The translations under genes were made by a program, and so were the position numbers. From Lentisphaeria bacterium UBA1776 (GTDB lineage: Bacteria; Verrucomicrobiota; Lentisphaeria; Victivallales; Victivallaceae), in contig DCGO01000116.1 in the NCBI GenBank assembly GCA_002314605.1, positions 1-15,676 on the forward strand: a DNA stretch of 15,676 bases, written 5' to 3'. Of this stretch, positions 1 through 7,638 are shown in pieces. Position 1 is the first letter of the stretch, and each line of letters opens with the position of its first letter. The notes beneath the pieces were generated by a model. That model was given only the letters and a program-made list of their open reading frames with translations. It was not told the origin of the DNA and did not search any database.

Positions 1-1
1 A

Positions 2-100
2 AGCCGCTGCCGTCCTTTCCTGCATGCGGCCCGGGGAGCATCCGTCACCTTTTCGGATGTCAGGATCACACCGGTTTCTGGAAAAGAAATTCAGAAATAA
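2..100 (+). CDS. 3' end of an upstream gene (partial, unidentified)
   Basis: One frame is open from the left edge of the window to TAA at 98-100. It encodes about 32 residues ending in SVTFSDVRITPVSGKEIQK. The alternation of hydrophobic and polar residues in VTFSDVRITPV looks like the last beta strand of a jelly-roll or carbohydrate-binding module, and the charged tail is typical of a real C terminus. The other two forward frames give no such pattern. The stop lies 20 bp before the next start codon, as in the rest of this gene run, so it is probably the preceding gene of the same transcript. The function cannot be named from so short a piece. Confidence 0.45.
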   Translation, partial: SRCRPFLHAARGASVTFSDVRITPVSGKEIQK

Positions 101-119
101 GCAGAAGGGTTGAATTGAA

Positions 120-1433
120 ATGGACTGGCAGGGTCACTCCTTATTGGGGCTTCGTGCGGCGCAGGGACTGCCCGCATGGGAAATTGAGATGCTGAAACCG
201 GACATGAGTCCGGCGGAGATCGGCAAAAGCATCATGCCGAAGATTACGAATACGGTGGAAAAACTTGGTGCCTATTGTCTGATGCTGGACTGGGTCTATC
301 AGCCGGAATATGCCAAATACTGCCGTCTGGAAAACGGCCGCTGGATCCCCCACGGCCCCGCAGGGCCGGACTTCGCGGCATCCAACAGTAACGTTTCGGA
401 AACGGCAAACAATATCCTGATCACGACTCTGCTTCAGGGAATGATTGATGAACTGAAAGCCGGGCACTGGGAAGAAGCGGTCCGGCGCGGCGGAGCGCTG
501 GGACATTTCCTGCAGGAACCGTTTACGCCGGGGCATTCCACGGACAACGCCCTGTTTGAGCAATTTTTCCCGGATCCGAATCCCCTTCGTCACTGGCGGC
601 TGCATTTCTGCTTTGATTCAGCAAACGGCGATTATCCGCCGCCGGTGCCGGAACTGGCGGGGACCACGGCGGCGGAAGCGGCATTTCATCTTTTCAATTA
701 CATCAAGAAAGGCATCATTTCCGCACGGGCCCTGATCGGTCCGGTGGTTCAGGCCGCCTATCGGGGAGAGACCTTGCTGGAGAATCAGAAGGTCTTCAAA
801 GCGTTGCTGAATGAGCAGTCCCGGAAAGCCGCTTATGTCACGGCATGTGCATGGCACACGGCATTCTGCATTGCATTCAACCGTTTTGAACAGCCGGACG
901 TCAAGCGTCTTGAAGAATATGATCTTACGGATGCACTGCCTTATTTCATGCATCCATCCCTCTATGTGCACATCATCCCCAACAAGCTGGTGGACAACAG
1001 GGGGTATCTGATTCCGATCGATGTCTGGGGCGAGAATAAGCGGGAAGTGCATTTTGAACATGGATTCGGGATGTACGGACATTCCGGATACAAATACTAC
1101 ATCAACGGACAATTCTCCAGATTCAGATTCAAACTGGGGATGCCGTCACGGGATCACTCCCGGCAGAATGAATATACCGATCTGTGTTTTTCGATTGAAA
1201 CGGACACCAGAGAGAATCTGCTGTTTTCGGAAGACATTGAGTATGGCGCCGCTGCGCGTCCTCTGGAAGTCCAGCTCAAAGCGTTTGCTCCGGTAAGAGA
1301 ATATGAAGTGGATATCCGGGGGGCGGCCACCATGATCATCTCTTCGCGCTGTATTCCCTATACCAGTCCGGACGGGATCGTCATGTATGCCTGTCCGAAC
1401 CTTGCGGTCATTGATCCGGTGCTGGTGAAATAA
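120..1433 (+). CDS. Zinc-dependent phospholipase C / S1-P1 nuclease-like protein with C-terminal NPCBM-like module
   Basis: The N-terminal ~250 residues resemble the all-helical zinc phospholipase C / P1 nuclease fold. There is a W-x-x-G-H start (W3, H6), an Asp in LDW (D57), and an H-x3-E-x5-H element (H129, E133, H139) that matches the family's H-x3-D-x5-H zinc site with Glu in place of Asp. Residues ~295-437 look like an NPCBM carbohydrate-binding beta sandwich: HGFGMYGHSG at 314-323, then a regular strand pattern and a late VDIRGA motif. Family members are normally secreted, and their mature protein begins near this W/H element. Here TGA at 111-113 in the same frame leaves ATG 120 as the only usual start, so there is no signal peptide. 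The ribosome site is weak (AGAAGG, about 12 bp upstream). Phosphoester cleavage is the family role; the actual substrate is unknown. The fold is clear, the NPCBM call good, the activity uncertain. Confidence 0.7.
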   Translation: MDWQGHSLLGLRAAQGLPAWEIEMLKPDMSPAEIGKSIMPKITNTVEKLGAYCLMLDWVYQPEYAKYCRLENGRWIPHGPAGPDFAASNSNVSETANNILITTLLQGMIDELKAGHWEEAVRRGGALGHFLQEPFTPGHSTDNALFEQFFPDPNPLRHWRLHFCFDSANGDYPPPVPELAGTTAAEAAFHLFNYIKKGIISARALIGPVVQAAYRGETLLENQKVFKALLNEQSRKAAYVTACAWHTAFCIAFNRFEQPDVKRLEEYDLTDALPYFMHPSLYVHIIPNKLVDNRGYLIPIDVWGENKREVHFEHGFGMYGHSGYKYYINGQFSRFRFKLGMPSRDHSRQNEYTDLCFSIETDTRENLLFSEDIEYGAAARPLEVQLKAFAPVREYEVDIRGAATMIISSRCIPYTSPDGIVMYACPNLAVIDPVLVK

Positions 1434-1451
1434 TACGGGAAAGGTATGAAA

Positions 1452-2132
1452 ATGAAAGTCAAATATGTGTTTATGGATATTGACGGGACCATGATCCGTT
1501 TTCCGACCGGCAAGGAATATGTCACCTCCCCGAAAACGCTGCTGGAAGATCTTGTCATGGAAAAAGACGGTCTGTCACGCGAAGATGCCTGGCGGAAGAT
1601 CTTATCCTGCGGGGATATTGATGTTCACTGCCTTTCCGAATTTCTGCCGGAGCTTGGAATCAGGTACGATATTTATTTTCAGAAGCTGTATGATTCCGTG
1701 AAGCCCAATGTGGAGGTGTGCGAAGATACGAAGCGTTTTCTGCCGTATCTGAAAGAACACGGATATCAGGTCTATACCGCCACGACAAATTCAAAATTCA
1801 TCACCGACATCAAACTGTCGCTGGGCGGATTGGCGGACCTCTCCGGGTGTCCGTATCTTGCGGGGTACTATCCGGGCTGTGCCTTTCTGGATCCGCAGGG
1901 AAAATTCGCGCCGGATTATTACGACCGTATCCTTGCAGACGGCGGATTCGATCCGGAATACTGCATGATGATCGGGGATGAGCCGCTGCGGGACGCGGTA
2001 CCGGCGATGAAAGCCGGAATGCGTTACGGGGTCAATATCGACCGGCATCAGAAAGAAAAATTCCATGAGCGGGACGGGCTTCTGCATATCAATTCGCTGG
2101 AAGTGCTGATCCCGCTGCTGGAACAGGGATGA
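1452..2132 (+). CDS. HAD-superfamily hydrolase (phosphatase-like)
   Basis: This is a 226-residue haloacid dehalogenase-type phosphatase. Motif I is MDIDGT near the N terminus, giving the nucleophile and the acid/base Asp. Motif II is the Thr cluster in YTATTNS (about residue 110), motif III a Lys in QGKFAPDYY, and motif IV IGDEPLRD with two acidic metal ligands. The ~80 residues between motifs I and II form a helical cap, as in subfamily I proteins that dephosphorylate small metabolites. An ATG at 1446 would be only 1 bp from the GGGAAAGG ribosome site (1437-1444). ATG 1452 is 7 bp from it and is preferred. The gene follows the previous stop by 18 bp, so the two are probably cotranscribed. 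A role as sugar-phosphate phosphatase or phosphoglycolate-type salvage enzyme is plausible but cannot be fixed from sequence. Confidence 0.85.
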   Translation: MKVKYVFMDIDGTMIRFPTGKEYVTSPKTLLEDLVMEKDGLSREDAWRKILSCGDIDVHCLSEFLPELGIRYDIYFQKLYDSVKPNVEVCEDTKRFLPYLKEHGYQVYTATTNSKFITDIKLSLGGLADLSGCPYLAGYYPGCAFLDPQGKFAPDYYDRILADGGFDPEYCMMIGDEPLRDAVPAMKAGMRYGVNIDRHQKEKFHERDGLLHINSLEVLIPLLEQG

Positions 2133-2203
2133 TGAGGCATGTATCAGGTTTTGACGGTCATGCACAAGAATAAAAAAACAACCAACAATTACAGGGAGAA
2201 AAA

Positions 2204-3010
2204 ATGAAAGCCACAAAAATCATGTCCGGTATGGCGGCGCTTCTGACCGCCGGTACGCTTGCTGCACAGACCACAGTGCTGAACAAAATCACGGACTGGA
2301 GAAAAAATTCCAGATGCACTCTCACCGACAACGTGCTGACCTTTCAAGGCAAATCCGGCAGTCTTATTTCCAGCAGGATGATCAAAATCGATCCGTCCAA
2401 AAAATATACGCTTTCCTTTCAGGCAAAAGCAAAGGGTTTGAAGGATGTCAAAAAAGGAAGCACCATTCATGCGGGGTTCATCATTTGTGATGAAAAGGGG
2501 AAAGAACTCCAAACCTATCATCTGAATACCTTGCGCAACTCCATGACTGAAGTTGCCGCAGATGCCAAAAAAGGCGACACAGTCGTACTGGTCAAGGATA
2601 TGTCCAAGGTCACCTACACCCGGAGCTGGTTCTATCTTGTTGCCGGAGCCAAGGCTGATTTCTCCGATCTGCCGAACGGCAATGTGATCGGCCAGAATAT
2701 GAAGTCCGTTGCCAAAGACGGGGAATTCTGGAAAATCACATTCAATAAACCGCTTCTTCAAGACGTGAAAGCCGGCACTTCCGTGCGTATTCAGATGGGG
2801 GGAGGCTACATGTATGCCGCCGGCACCAAAAACGTCGGAAACGACTGGACAAAGTTCTCCGGTTCGGTCAAAGGCAATTCGCCCAGGGGAATTTTCGAAA
2901 ACAACCGATGGAGTCCCTGTGCGGCTCAGGCAAAGATCGTGATCCTCACAAACTACAACAGCAATGCCGATGCCATTGAGATCAAAGACGTTACTCTTAC
3001 GGTCGAATAA
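2204..3010 (+). CDS. Secreted beta-sandwich protein, probably carbohydrate-binding
   Basis: This 268-residue protein starts with a signal peptide: KATK, then a hydrophobic segment MSGMAALLTAGTLAA, with cleavage likely after residue 20 or 21. The rest is beta-rich with the look of a CBM4/9-type jelly roll. It has a short W..N strand start, KKYTLSFQAKAKG near residues 65-77, a VRIQMGGGYMYAAG strand around 200, and a closing AIEIKDVTLTVE strand. No catalytic motif is visible. It is the only gene of the cluster with a clear export signal, so it probably acts in the periplasm or at the surface. Similar single-domain secreted proteins are, from memory, frequent in Victivallales. AGGGAG at 2193-2198 lies 5 bp before ATG. 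The codons are richer in AAA than those of the neighbours, in keeping with a Lys-rich protein. Substrate unknown. Confidence 0.75.
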   Translation: MKATKIMSGMAALLTAGTLAAQTTVLNKITDWRKNSRCTLTDNVLTFQGKSGSLISSRMIKIDPSKKYTLSFQAKAKGLKDVKKGSTIHAGFIICDEKGKELQTYHLNTLRNSMTEVAADAKKGDTVVLVKDMSKVTYTRSWFYLVAGAKADFSDLPNGNVIGQNMKSVAKDGEFWKITFNKPLLQDVKAGTSVRIQMGGGYMYAAGTKNVGNDWTKFSGSVKGNSPRGIFENNRWSPCAAQAKIVILTNYNSNADAIEIKDVTLTVE

Positions 3011-3037
3011 TCTTTTTCGGAAAGAAGGAAGGTTCAG

Positions 3038-4150
3038 ATGAAAAAAATCAAAGTCGGAATCATTGGACAAGGACGCAGCGGGCGGAACATCCACCGTCAT
3101 CTCTTCGAGTGTTGCCCGAAACTGCAGGAGCGGTTTGACGTGGTCGCCGTTGCGGACCCGATCCCGGAACGAACGGCAAATTCAAATCCGGGAGCAGATC
3201 CGGTCTGTAAACGGTATTCCGATTACCGCGAACTGCTGAAAGACAAAAATATCGAACTTGTGGTGGTCGCCTGCCGCAGCCACAAACATGCGGATCTGGC
3301 CATTGAGGCGATGGAAGCCGGATATAATGTGGTTTCCGAGAAGCCCCTGACCGACCGCGTAAGTGAGGTCGATCGTGTCCTTGCCGTTCAGAAAAAAACC
3401 GGAAAATTCTTTGCTGTATTCCAGCAGGCACGGTTCCGGCCCCTCTATCAGAAGATCCGCGAGGTGATCCAGTCCGGCGTACTTGGACAGATCGCCATGG
3501 TCAAGGTCGCCTACAACGGCTTCGGCCGCCGCTGGGACTGGCAGACCATTCAAGATATGTGTGCCGGGGAACTTTTGAATACGGCTCCGCATCCGCTGGA
3601 TCAGATCGTTGCCCTGTGGGAGACCTTCGGGGACACCGATCCGGAACGGATCTTCGCAAAGCTCGCCAGGATCAACAACTTCGGTGATGCCGAGGATTTC
3701 GTCAAAGTCATCCTTGAAGGAAAAGATCATCCGCTGATCGACCTTGAAGTTACAAAAGAGTGTCTCTTCCCCGGACAGATGTATCAGGTATTCGGCGCCA
3801 ACGGTTCGCTGACTGCAAACGGCAATACGGTCGAGTGGAAATACTACAAACCGGAAGATGCCAGAACGCGTGAAGTCAGCATCGACACTCTGGAAGATGC
3901 CAACCGCATGCCGATCTACTGCAGCGAGACTCTGGAATATTACAGCGGCCGCTGGGAAGCCCCGGATTCCGCCGGCGGGTTTGACGATTGGGGGACCCGT
4001 TACTACATGAACATCTACGATGCCATTCTGAACGGCGCGCCGCTGGTCGTGAAACTTTCTCAGATCCGGCGTCAGATCGCCATTATTGAGGAGTGCCACC
4101 GTCAGAACCCGATGCCGAAATTTGTGAAGGTCCCGGAGGGGACGCTGTGA
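3038..4150 (+). CDS. Gfo/Idh/MocA-family NAD(P)-dependent oxidoreductase
   Basis: This 370-residue protein has the complete family layout. An N-terminal Rossmann fold carries GIIGQGRSG (residues 7-15) for dinucleotide binding. EKP at 101-103 provides the Lys that contacts nicotinamide and sugar. A C-terminal alpha/beta substrate domain has LLNTAPHPLDQ (179-189), where His185 is the usual catalytic histidine. The family's Asp four residues before that His is Asn here, as in the NTxPHPLDQ subgroup. Such enzymes oxidise or reduce sugars and cyclitols, often at C3, sometimes as the first step of glycoside cleavage. AAGGAAGG about 8 bp upstream supports ATG 3038. The gene lies 27 bp after the secreted protein and 26 bp before a second family member, which suggests two linked redox steps. 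It has no signal peptide, so it acts in the cytoplasm. Confidence 0.92.
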   Translation: MKKIKVGIIGQGRSGRNIHRHLFECCPKLQERFDVVAVADPIPERTANSNPGADPVCKRYSDYRELLKDKNIELVVVACRSHKHADLAIEAMEAGYNVVSEKPLTDRVSEVDRVLAVQKKTGKFFAVFQQARFRPLYQKIREVIQSGVLGQIAMVKVAYNGFGRRWDWQTIQDMCAGELLNTAPHPLDQIVALWETFGDTDPERIFAKLARINNFGDAEDFVKVILEGKDHPLIDLEVTKECLFPGQMYQVFGANGSLTANGNTVEWKYYKPEDARTREVSIDTLEDANRMPIYCSETLEYYSGRWEAPDSAGGFDDWGTRYYMNIYDAILNGAPLVVKLSQIRRQIAIIEECHRQNPMPKFVKVPEGTL

Positions 4151-4176
4151 TAGATGATTTGAGAGGAGCCAATACC

Positions 4177-5076
4177 ATGAGCGAACCATTCAAAGTAGCC
4201 ATTGTCGGACTGGATACCAGTCATTCTGTTGAACTGCCCAGACTGATGCAGGATCCGGCCACGCCTCCGGAAAAAAAGGTCCCGGAACTGCGGGCGACAC
4301 GCTGTCTGCGTTTCCCGACCCCGTTTCAGGACAAAGCCGGTCTGGATCAGCGTCAGCAGTATTTGGAAAGCATCGGCGTCAAGGTCACAACAAATTTTGA
4401 TGAGGCGGTCGCAGACTGCGACGCCATTCTGGTCGAGATCAACGACCCGTCTCTGCATGAAGAATATTTTGCCAGATGCGCCAAACTCGGCAAACCGGTT
4501 TTTCTGGATAAGCCCTTTGCCGATACGGTTGACAGTACCCGCAGGATCATTGTGGCGGCAAAAGAAAACAACATCCGTTTCTTCACCTCATCCAGTCTCC
4601 GCTTCGACTTCGATTTCCAGCAGGGTCTGGCCAAAAAGATCAATCCGCAGAACGTCACCGTCTGGGGACCGGTCGGCACGGCGAAAGCCGGGTCCTCCAT
4701 CGTGTGGTACGGAGTCCATGCTTTTGAAATGCTTCAGACCGCGATGGGTTTCGGGGCAGTGTCTCTCAGCGGGGTGGAGGATGCCAATGGCTATGTTTTC
4801 TTCGTCCAGTATGAAGACGGACGCCGGGGAGTTGTGGAACTCTCCAGAATATCCTGGGCATACGGCAGCTGCATTCGCGACAATGAGAACAACGGTGATT
4901 TCACCGCCGTTACCTGCAAAATCCCGTTTTATCAGATGCTTCTCAAGGAAATCGTAAAGTTCCTGAACGGGGAACAGCCGGTTTCCCTGCAGGATTCCTT
5001 TGAGGTCATGGCCATGCTGGAAGCCGCCGACACTGCGATCAAAACCGGCAAGAGCCAGAAGATCGCAAGACTGTAA
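4177..5076 (+). CDS. Gfo/Idh/MocA-like oxidoreductase with atypical nucleotide loop
   Basis: A second, diverged member of the family with 299 residues from this start. The first strand runs into IVGLDTSHSVEL, so the usual GxGxxG loop is replaced by GLDTSH. The Rossmann repeat continues with a DKP motif (111-113) where most members have EKP. WYGVHAFEML places His181 at the catalytic position. The C-terminal domain is short. An in-frame ATG at 4093 would give a 28-residue extension overlapping the previous gene, but GAGAGGAG at 4161-4168, 8 bp before ATG 4177, marks the real start. The pairing with the preceding oxidoreductase suggests either two steps on one sugar or a heteromeric enzyme. The nucleotide loop makes cofactor choice uncertain, and a non-redox or lyase-type role cannot be ruled out. 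Confidence 0.85.
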   Translation: MSEPFKVAIVGLDTSHSVELPRLMQDPATPPEKKVPELRATRCLRFPTPFQDKAGLDQRQQYLESIGVKVTTNFDEAVADCDAILVEINDPSLHEEYFARCAKLGKPVFLDKPFADTVDSTRRIIVAAKENNIRFFTSSSLRFDFDFQQGLAKKINPQNVTVWGPVGTAKAGSSIVWYGVHAFEMLQTAMGFGAVSLSGVEDANGYVFFVQYEDGRRGVVELSRISWAYGSCIRDNENNGDFTAVTCKIPFYQMLLKEIVKFLNGEQPVSLQDSFEVMAMLEAADTAIKTGKSQKIARL

Positions 5077-5121
5077 AAAGCGGAAACAGGATCCATATCG
5101 CGGTTGGGGACCCCGTATTTG

Positions 5122-5239
5122 CCGGCTCCCGGACTGCCGCAGGCGAAAAGAAGTCGCAGGGGAGGACGGAGCAGCAGCTTGAGGGCGCTGCCTCGGGAAA
5201 ACGCTCCGTTACAGATCCCCGGCGGGGATTTTCGTCCCC
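5122..5239 (+). promoter_or_regulatory. Candidate structured leader / attenuator RNA before the symporter gene
   Basis: The 213-bp gap between the second oxidoreductase and the symporter holds paired segments found by eye. CTCCC 5126-5130 pairs with GGGAG 5160-5164, enclosing GACT 5132-5135 with AGTC 5152-5155, which encloses GCC 5136-5138 with GGC 5142-5144. ACGGAGC 5166-5172 pairs with GCTCCGT 5203-5209, enclosing GCAGC 5174-5178 with GCTGC 5187-5191. Next comes a choice of two exclusive hairpins: GATCCCC 5214-5220 with GGGGATT 5224-5230, or GGGGA 5224-5228 with TCCCC 5235-5239. The latter is followed by a T run. This is the form of a transcription attenuator or riboswitch. I do not recognise a known riboswitch class, no clear promoter is seen in the gap, and folding was not computed. 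Confidence 0.4.
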
Positions 5240-5244
5240 TTTTT
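5224..5244 (+). terminator. Possible conditional intrinsic terminator
   Basis: GGGGA (5224-5228), a six-base loop TTTTCG, TCCCC (5235-5239) and then TTTTT (5240-5244) form a short intrinsic terminator. The stem is only 5 bp but GC-rich. Its left arm is also the right arm of an alternative hairpin starting at 5214, so termination could be conditional. It lies 45 bp before the symporter start, inside a long same-strand gene run. Confidence 0.4.
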
Positions 5245-5289
5245 CAGACTTTTCAGAGGCGCCTTTGAACCCGGTTCCGGAGGAAAATA

Positions 5290-7638
5290 ATGTTTTGGAT
5301 CGACTATCTGGTCATCTTCATCCCGCTGATCGTCATGGCGGCGATCAGCCTCTATTCCAGAAAATATGTGAAGGGCGTCTCGGATTTTCTTACCGCCAGC
5401 CGGGTGGCCGGACGATATGTGATCGCCGTGGCCGGGGGGGAAGCTGCGATGGGACTGATCAGCGTCATCGCCATTGTTGAGGTGTATTACGCCAGCGGGT
5501 TCGGTTATGGATTCTGGTCGAAACTGATCATTCCCATTTCCATGTTTCTCTCCTTGACCGGGTTCTGCACCTACCGCTTTCGCGAAACAAGGGCCATGAC
5601 GACCGGGCAGCTCCTGGAAATGCGTTACAGCCGGTCTTTCCGGATCACGGCGGCGGTCATTCAGGCCGCATCCGGGATCCTGAATTACGGTATTTTTCCT
5701 GCGGTGGGGGCAAGGTTCCTCATCTATTATCTTGATCTGCCCATGTATCTGGATATCGGCAGCTGGCATTGCCCGATGTTTGCGCTGATGGTGACGGTCT
5801 GTCTGACGGTTGCCGCTGTGATCGCCTGTCTGGGGGGGCAGATCACGATCATGGTCAGCGACTGTGTGCAGGGGATCATTTCATATCCCCTGTACATGAT
5901 CCTCGTCTTTTATTTCTTTTACCGGTTCTCCTGGAACCGGGACATTCTCCCGGCTCTGCTTGCCCGGCCGCCGGGACAGAGTTTCCTCAATCCTTACGAT
6001 ATTCAGCACTTGCGCGACTTCAATCTGTTTTATGTCTTCGTGGGTGTCTGCAACACCTTTTTCAACCGGCTCTCCTGGGCGGGATGTCAGGGGTATTCTG
6101 CGGCGGCACGCAGTCCTCACGAACAGAAGATGGGCGGTCTGCTCGGCAGCTGGCGCGGAGGCTTTTCCCACATGATGCTCGTGATGATCGCATTGGTGGT
6201 CTATACCTATATGCACGACTCCCGCTTTGAATCCGGTCCCGCCGGCGCCAATGCGGTAAATTATCAGCTGGCACAGAAAACACTTTCGGATGTTGCAGGA
6301 GCGCCGAAATATGATGCACAGCGGGATGCAATCCTTCTGAAACTCAAGCATGCGGCGCCGCGTTTCGATACGAAAACAAACCTGCCGGTTGAAAAATCAA
6401 ACAATTCCACGGTGGATAATTACGACCGGATCGCCACGGAGGAACTCCGCAGGATCGACCCGAAACTTGCCCAGACCTACGGTGCCATCCATACCCAGAT
6501 GCGCGCCGGTATGACCATGCGGGAAATGCTGCCGATCGGCATCACCGGTATTTTTGCGGTCCTCATGATCTTCCTGATGATCTCGACGGACAATACTTAC
6601 ATGCATTCCTGGGGTACAATTCTGATTCAGGATATTCTCCTTCCGATCCGCGGGAAACCTTTTTCGCCGAAGCATCAGCTTCTGCTGCTCCGGTGCGGGA
6701 TCCTCTTTGTGGCATTGTTTGCCTTTGTGTTTTCCCTGTTTTTCGCCCAGGTGGATTACATCATGATGTTCATGGAGATCACGGGGGCGATCTGGATCGG
6801 CGGAGGAACCGTGATCACGCTGGGACTCTATTGGAAAAGAGGGACGTCCGCCGGAGCATTCGCCGGCCTGATCGGCGGGGCTCTGGTCGCCCTTGGCGGC
6901 ATCTTCGGGCAGCACAACTGGGTCGGCGTGATTTATCCGTGGCTGGAGCGGACCGGCAATCTGGCAGCCGTCAGCGGGATCCTGACCGCTGTCTCCAAGC
7001 CGTTCAATCCATACGTGGTATGGACCGTCACACCGTACAAGTTCCCCGTCAATTCACGGGAAATCGCCTTCCTCGGTCTGCTCGTTTCCATCGTGCTTTT
7101 TGCGATCGCATCGCTGATCACATGCCGGAAGCCGTTCAACCTGGACCGGATGCTGCATCGCGGGCTCTACAGTGATGACGGCATCGGCAAGCCGGTTCCG
7201 AAAATCGATTTCATCAAATTCTGCAGGGGACTGATCGGTATTACTCCGGAATACAGCAAGGGCGACAAGGTCCTTGCGTGGACCGTCGTCTGCTGGTCCA
7301 TCGGGTATGCTTTTGCCGGCTGTTTTCTGGTCCCGCTGATCTGGAATTTCTTCTACAGATGGCCGGCCGCCTGGTGGGGGAATTATTTCTGGTTCACATC
7401 GATTTTCATGACAAGTCTGGTGGGGCTGATATCGACTTTCTGGTTTGCCATCGGCGGGACCCTGGATCTGCGCCGCCTGTTCAGGGATCTTGCAGAGAAA
7501 AAAGTCAACGACCTGGACGACGGGCGGGTGATCAACAATGTTTCCGCCGTGGATGCAGCCCGTGTTGCAGAAGTGGAAAATACGCAGAACCGTATGGAGA
7601 TGAAAATGTCTGAATCAGATAAGGAAAAGAAGGTATGA
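5290..7638 (+). CDS. Sodium:solute symporter (SSS family), enlarged
   Basis: This integral membrane protein has 782 residues, against about 500-600 for usual SSS members. TM1 is at residues 3-22, followed by the family signature region SDFLTASRVAG and a glycine-rich TM2 (GGEAAMGLISVIAIVE, 49-64). Further hydrophobic spans cover ~78-93, 120-148, 163-182, 192-212, 245-258, 290-307, 412-431, 468-486, 495-514, 520-540 and 593-612, with extra spans at ~661-687 and 698-721. ISTDNTYMHSW (431-441) sits where the SSS sodium-site helix is expected. A soluble insert of about 100 residues (309-410) interrupts the core and a charged tail follows the last span. GGAGG at 5279-5283 is 6 bp before ATG. The stop overlaps the next start (ATGA). 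The likely role is sodium-driven import of a sugar or sugar derivative for the enzymes encoded around it. The substrate is not predictable. Confidence 0.93.
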   Translation: MFWIDYLVIFIPLIVMAAISLYSRKYVKGVSDFLTASRVAGRYVIAVAGGEAAMGLISVIAIVEVYYASGFGYGFWSKLIIPISMFLSLTGFCTYRFRETRAMTTGQLLEMRYSRSFRITAAVIQAASGILNYGIFPAVGARFLIYYLDLPMYLDIGSWHCPMFALMVTVCLTVAAVIACLGGQITIMVSDCVQGIISYPLYMILVFYFFYRFSWNRDILPALLARPPGQSFLNPYDIQHLRDFNLFYVFVGVCNTFFNRLSWAGCQGYSAAARSPHEQKMGGLLGSWRGGFSHMMLVMIALVVYTYMHDSRFESGPAGANAVNYQLAQKTLSDVAGAPKYDAQRDAILLKLKHAAPRFDTKTNLPVEKSNNSTVDNYDRIATEELRRIDPKLAQTYGAIHTQMRAGMTMREMLPIGITGIFAVLMIFLMISTDNTYMHSWGTILIQDILLPIRGKPFSPKHQLLLLRCGILFVALFAFVFSLFFAQVDYIMMFMEITGAIWIGGGTVITLGLYWKRGTSAGAFAGLIGGALVALGGIFGQHNWVGVIYPWLERTGNLAAVSGILTAVSKPFNPYVVWTVTPYKFPVNSREIAFLGLLVSIVLFAIASLITCRKPFNLDRMLHRGLYSDDGIGKPVPKIDFIKFCRGLIGITPEYSKGDKVLAWTVVCWSIGYAFAGCFLVPLIWNFFYRWPAAWWGNYFWFTSIFMTSLVGLISTFWFAIGGTLDLRRLFRDLAEKKVNDLDDGRVINNVSAVDAARVAEVENTQNRMEMKMSESDKEKKV

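Noticed and set aside
2139..2207. A 22-codon ORF (MYQVLTVMHKNKK...) whose TGA overlaps the ATG of the secreted protein gene, like a coupling leader peptide
   Set aside because: The nearest purine run is 1 bp from its ATG, which is too close for a ribosome site. The Lys/Asn-rich content simply follows the A-rich ribosome site of the next gene. Chance is the simpler reading.
4093..4176. Upstream in-frame start for the second oxidoreductase
   Set aside because: It would overlap the previous gene by 58 bp and add 28 residues before the Rossmann strand. A strong GAGAGGAG site favours ATG 4177.
5106..5114. GGGGACCCC palindrome as a stand-alone hairpin or operator
   Set aside because: The one-base centre is too short for a hairpin, and a 9-bp palindrome in GC-rich DNA is weak evidence for an operator. 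It is mentioned only as a possible pairing partner in the leader.
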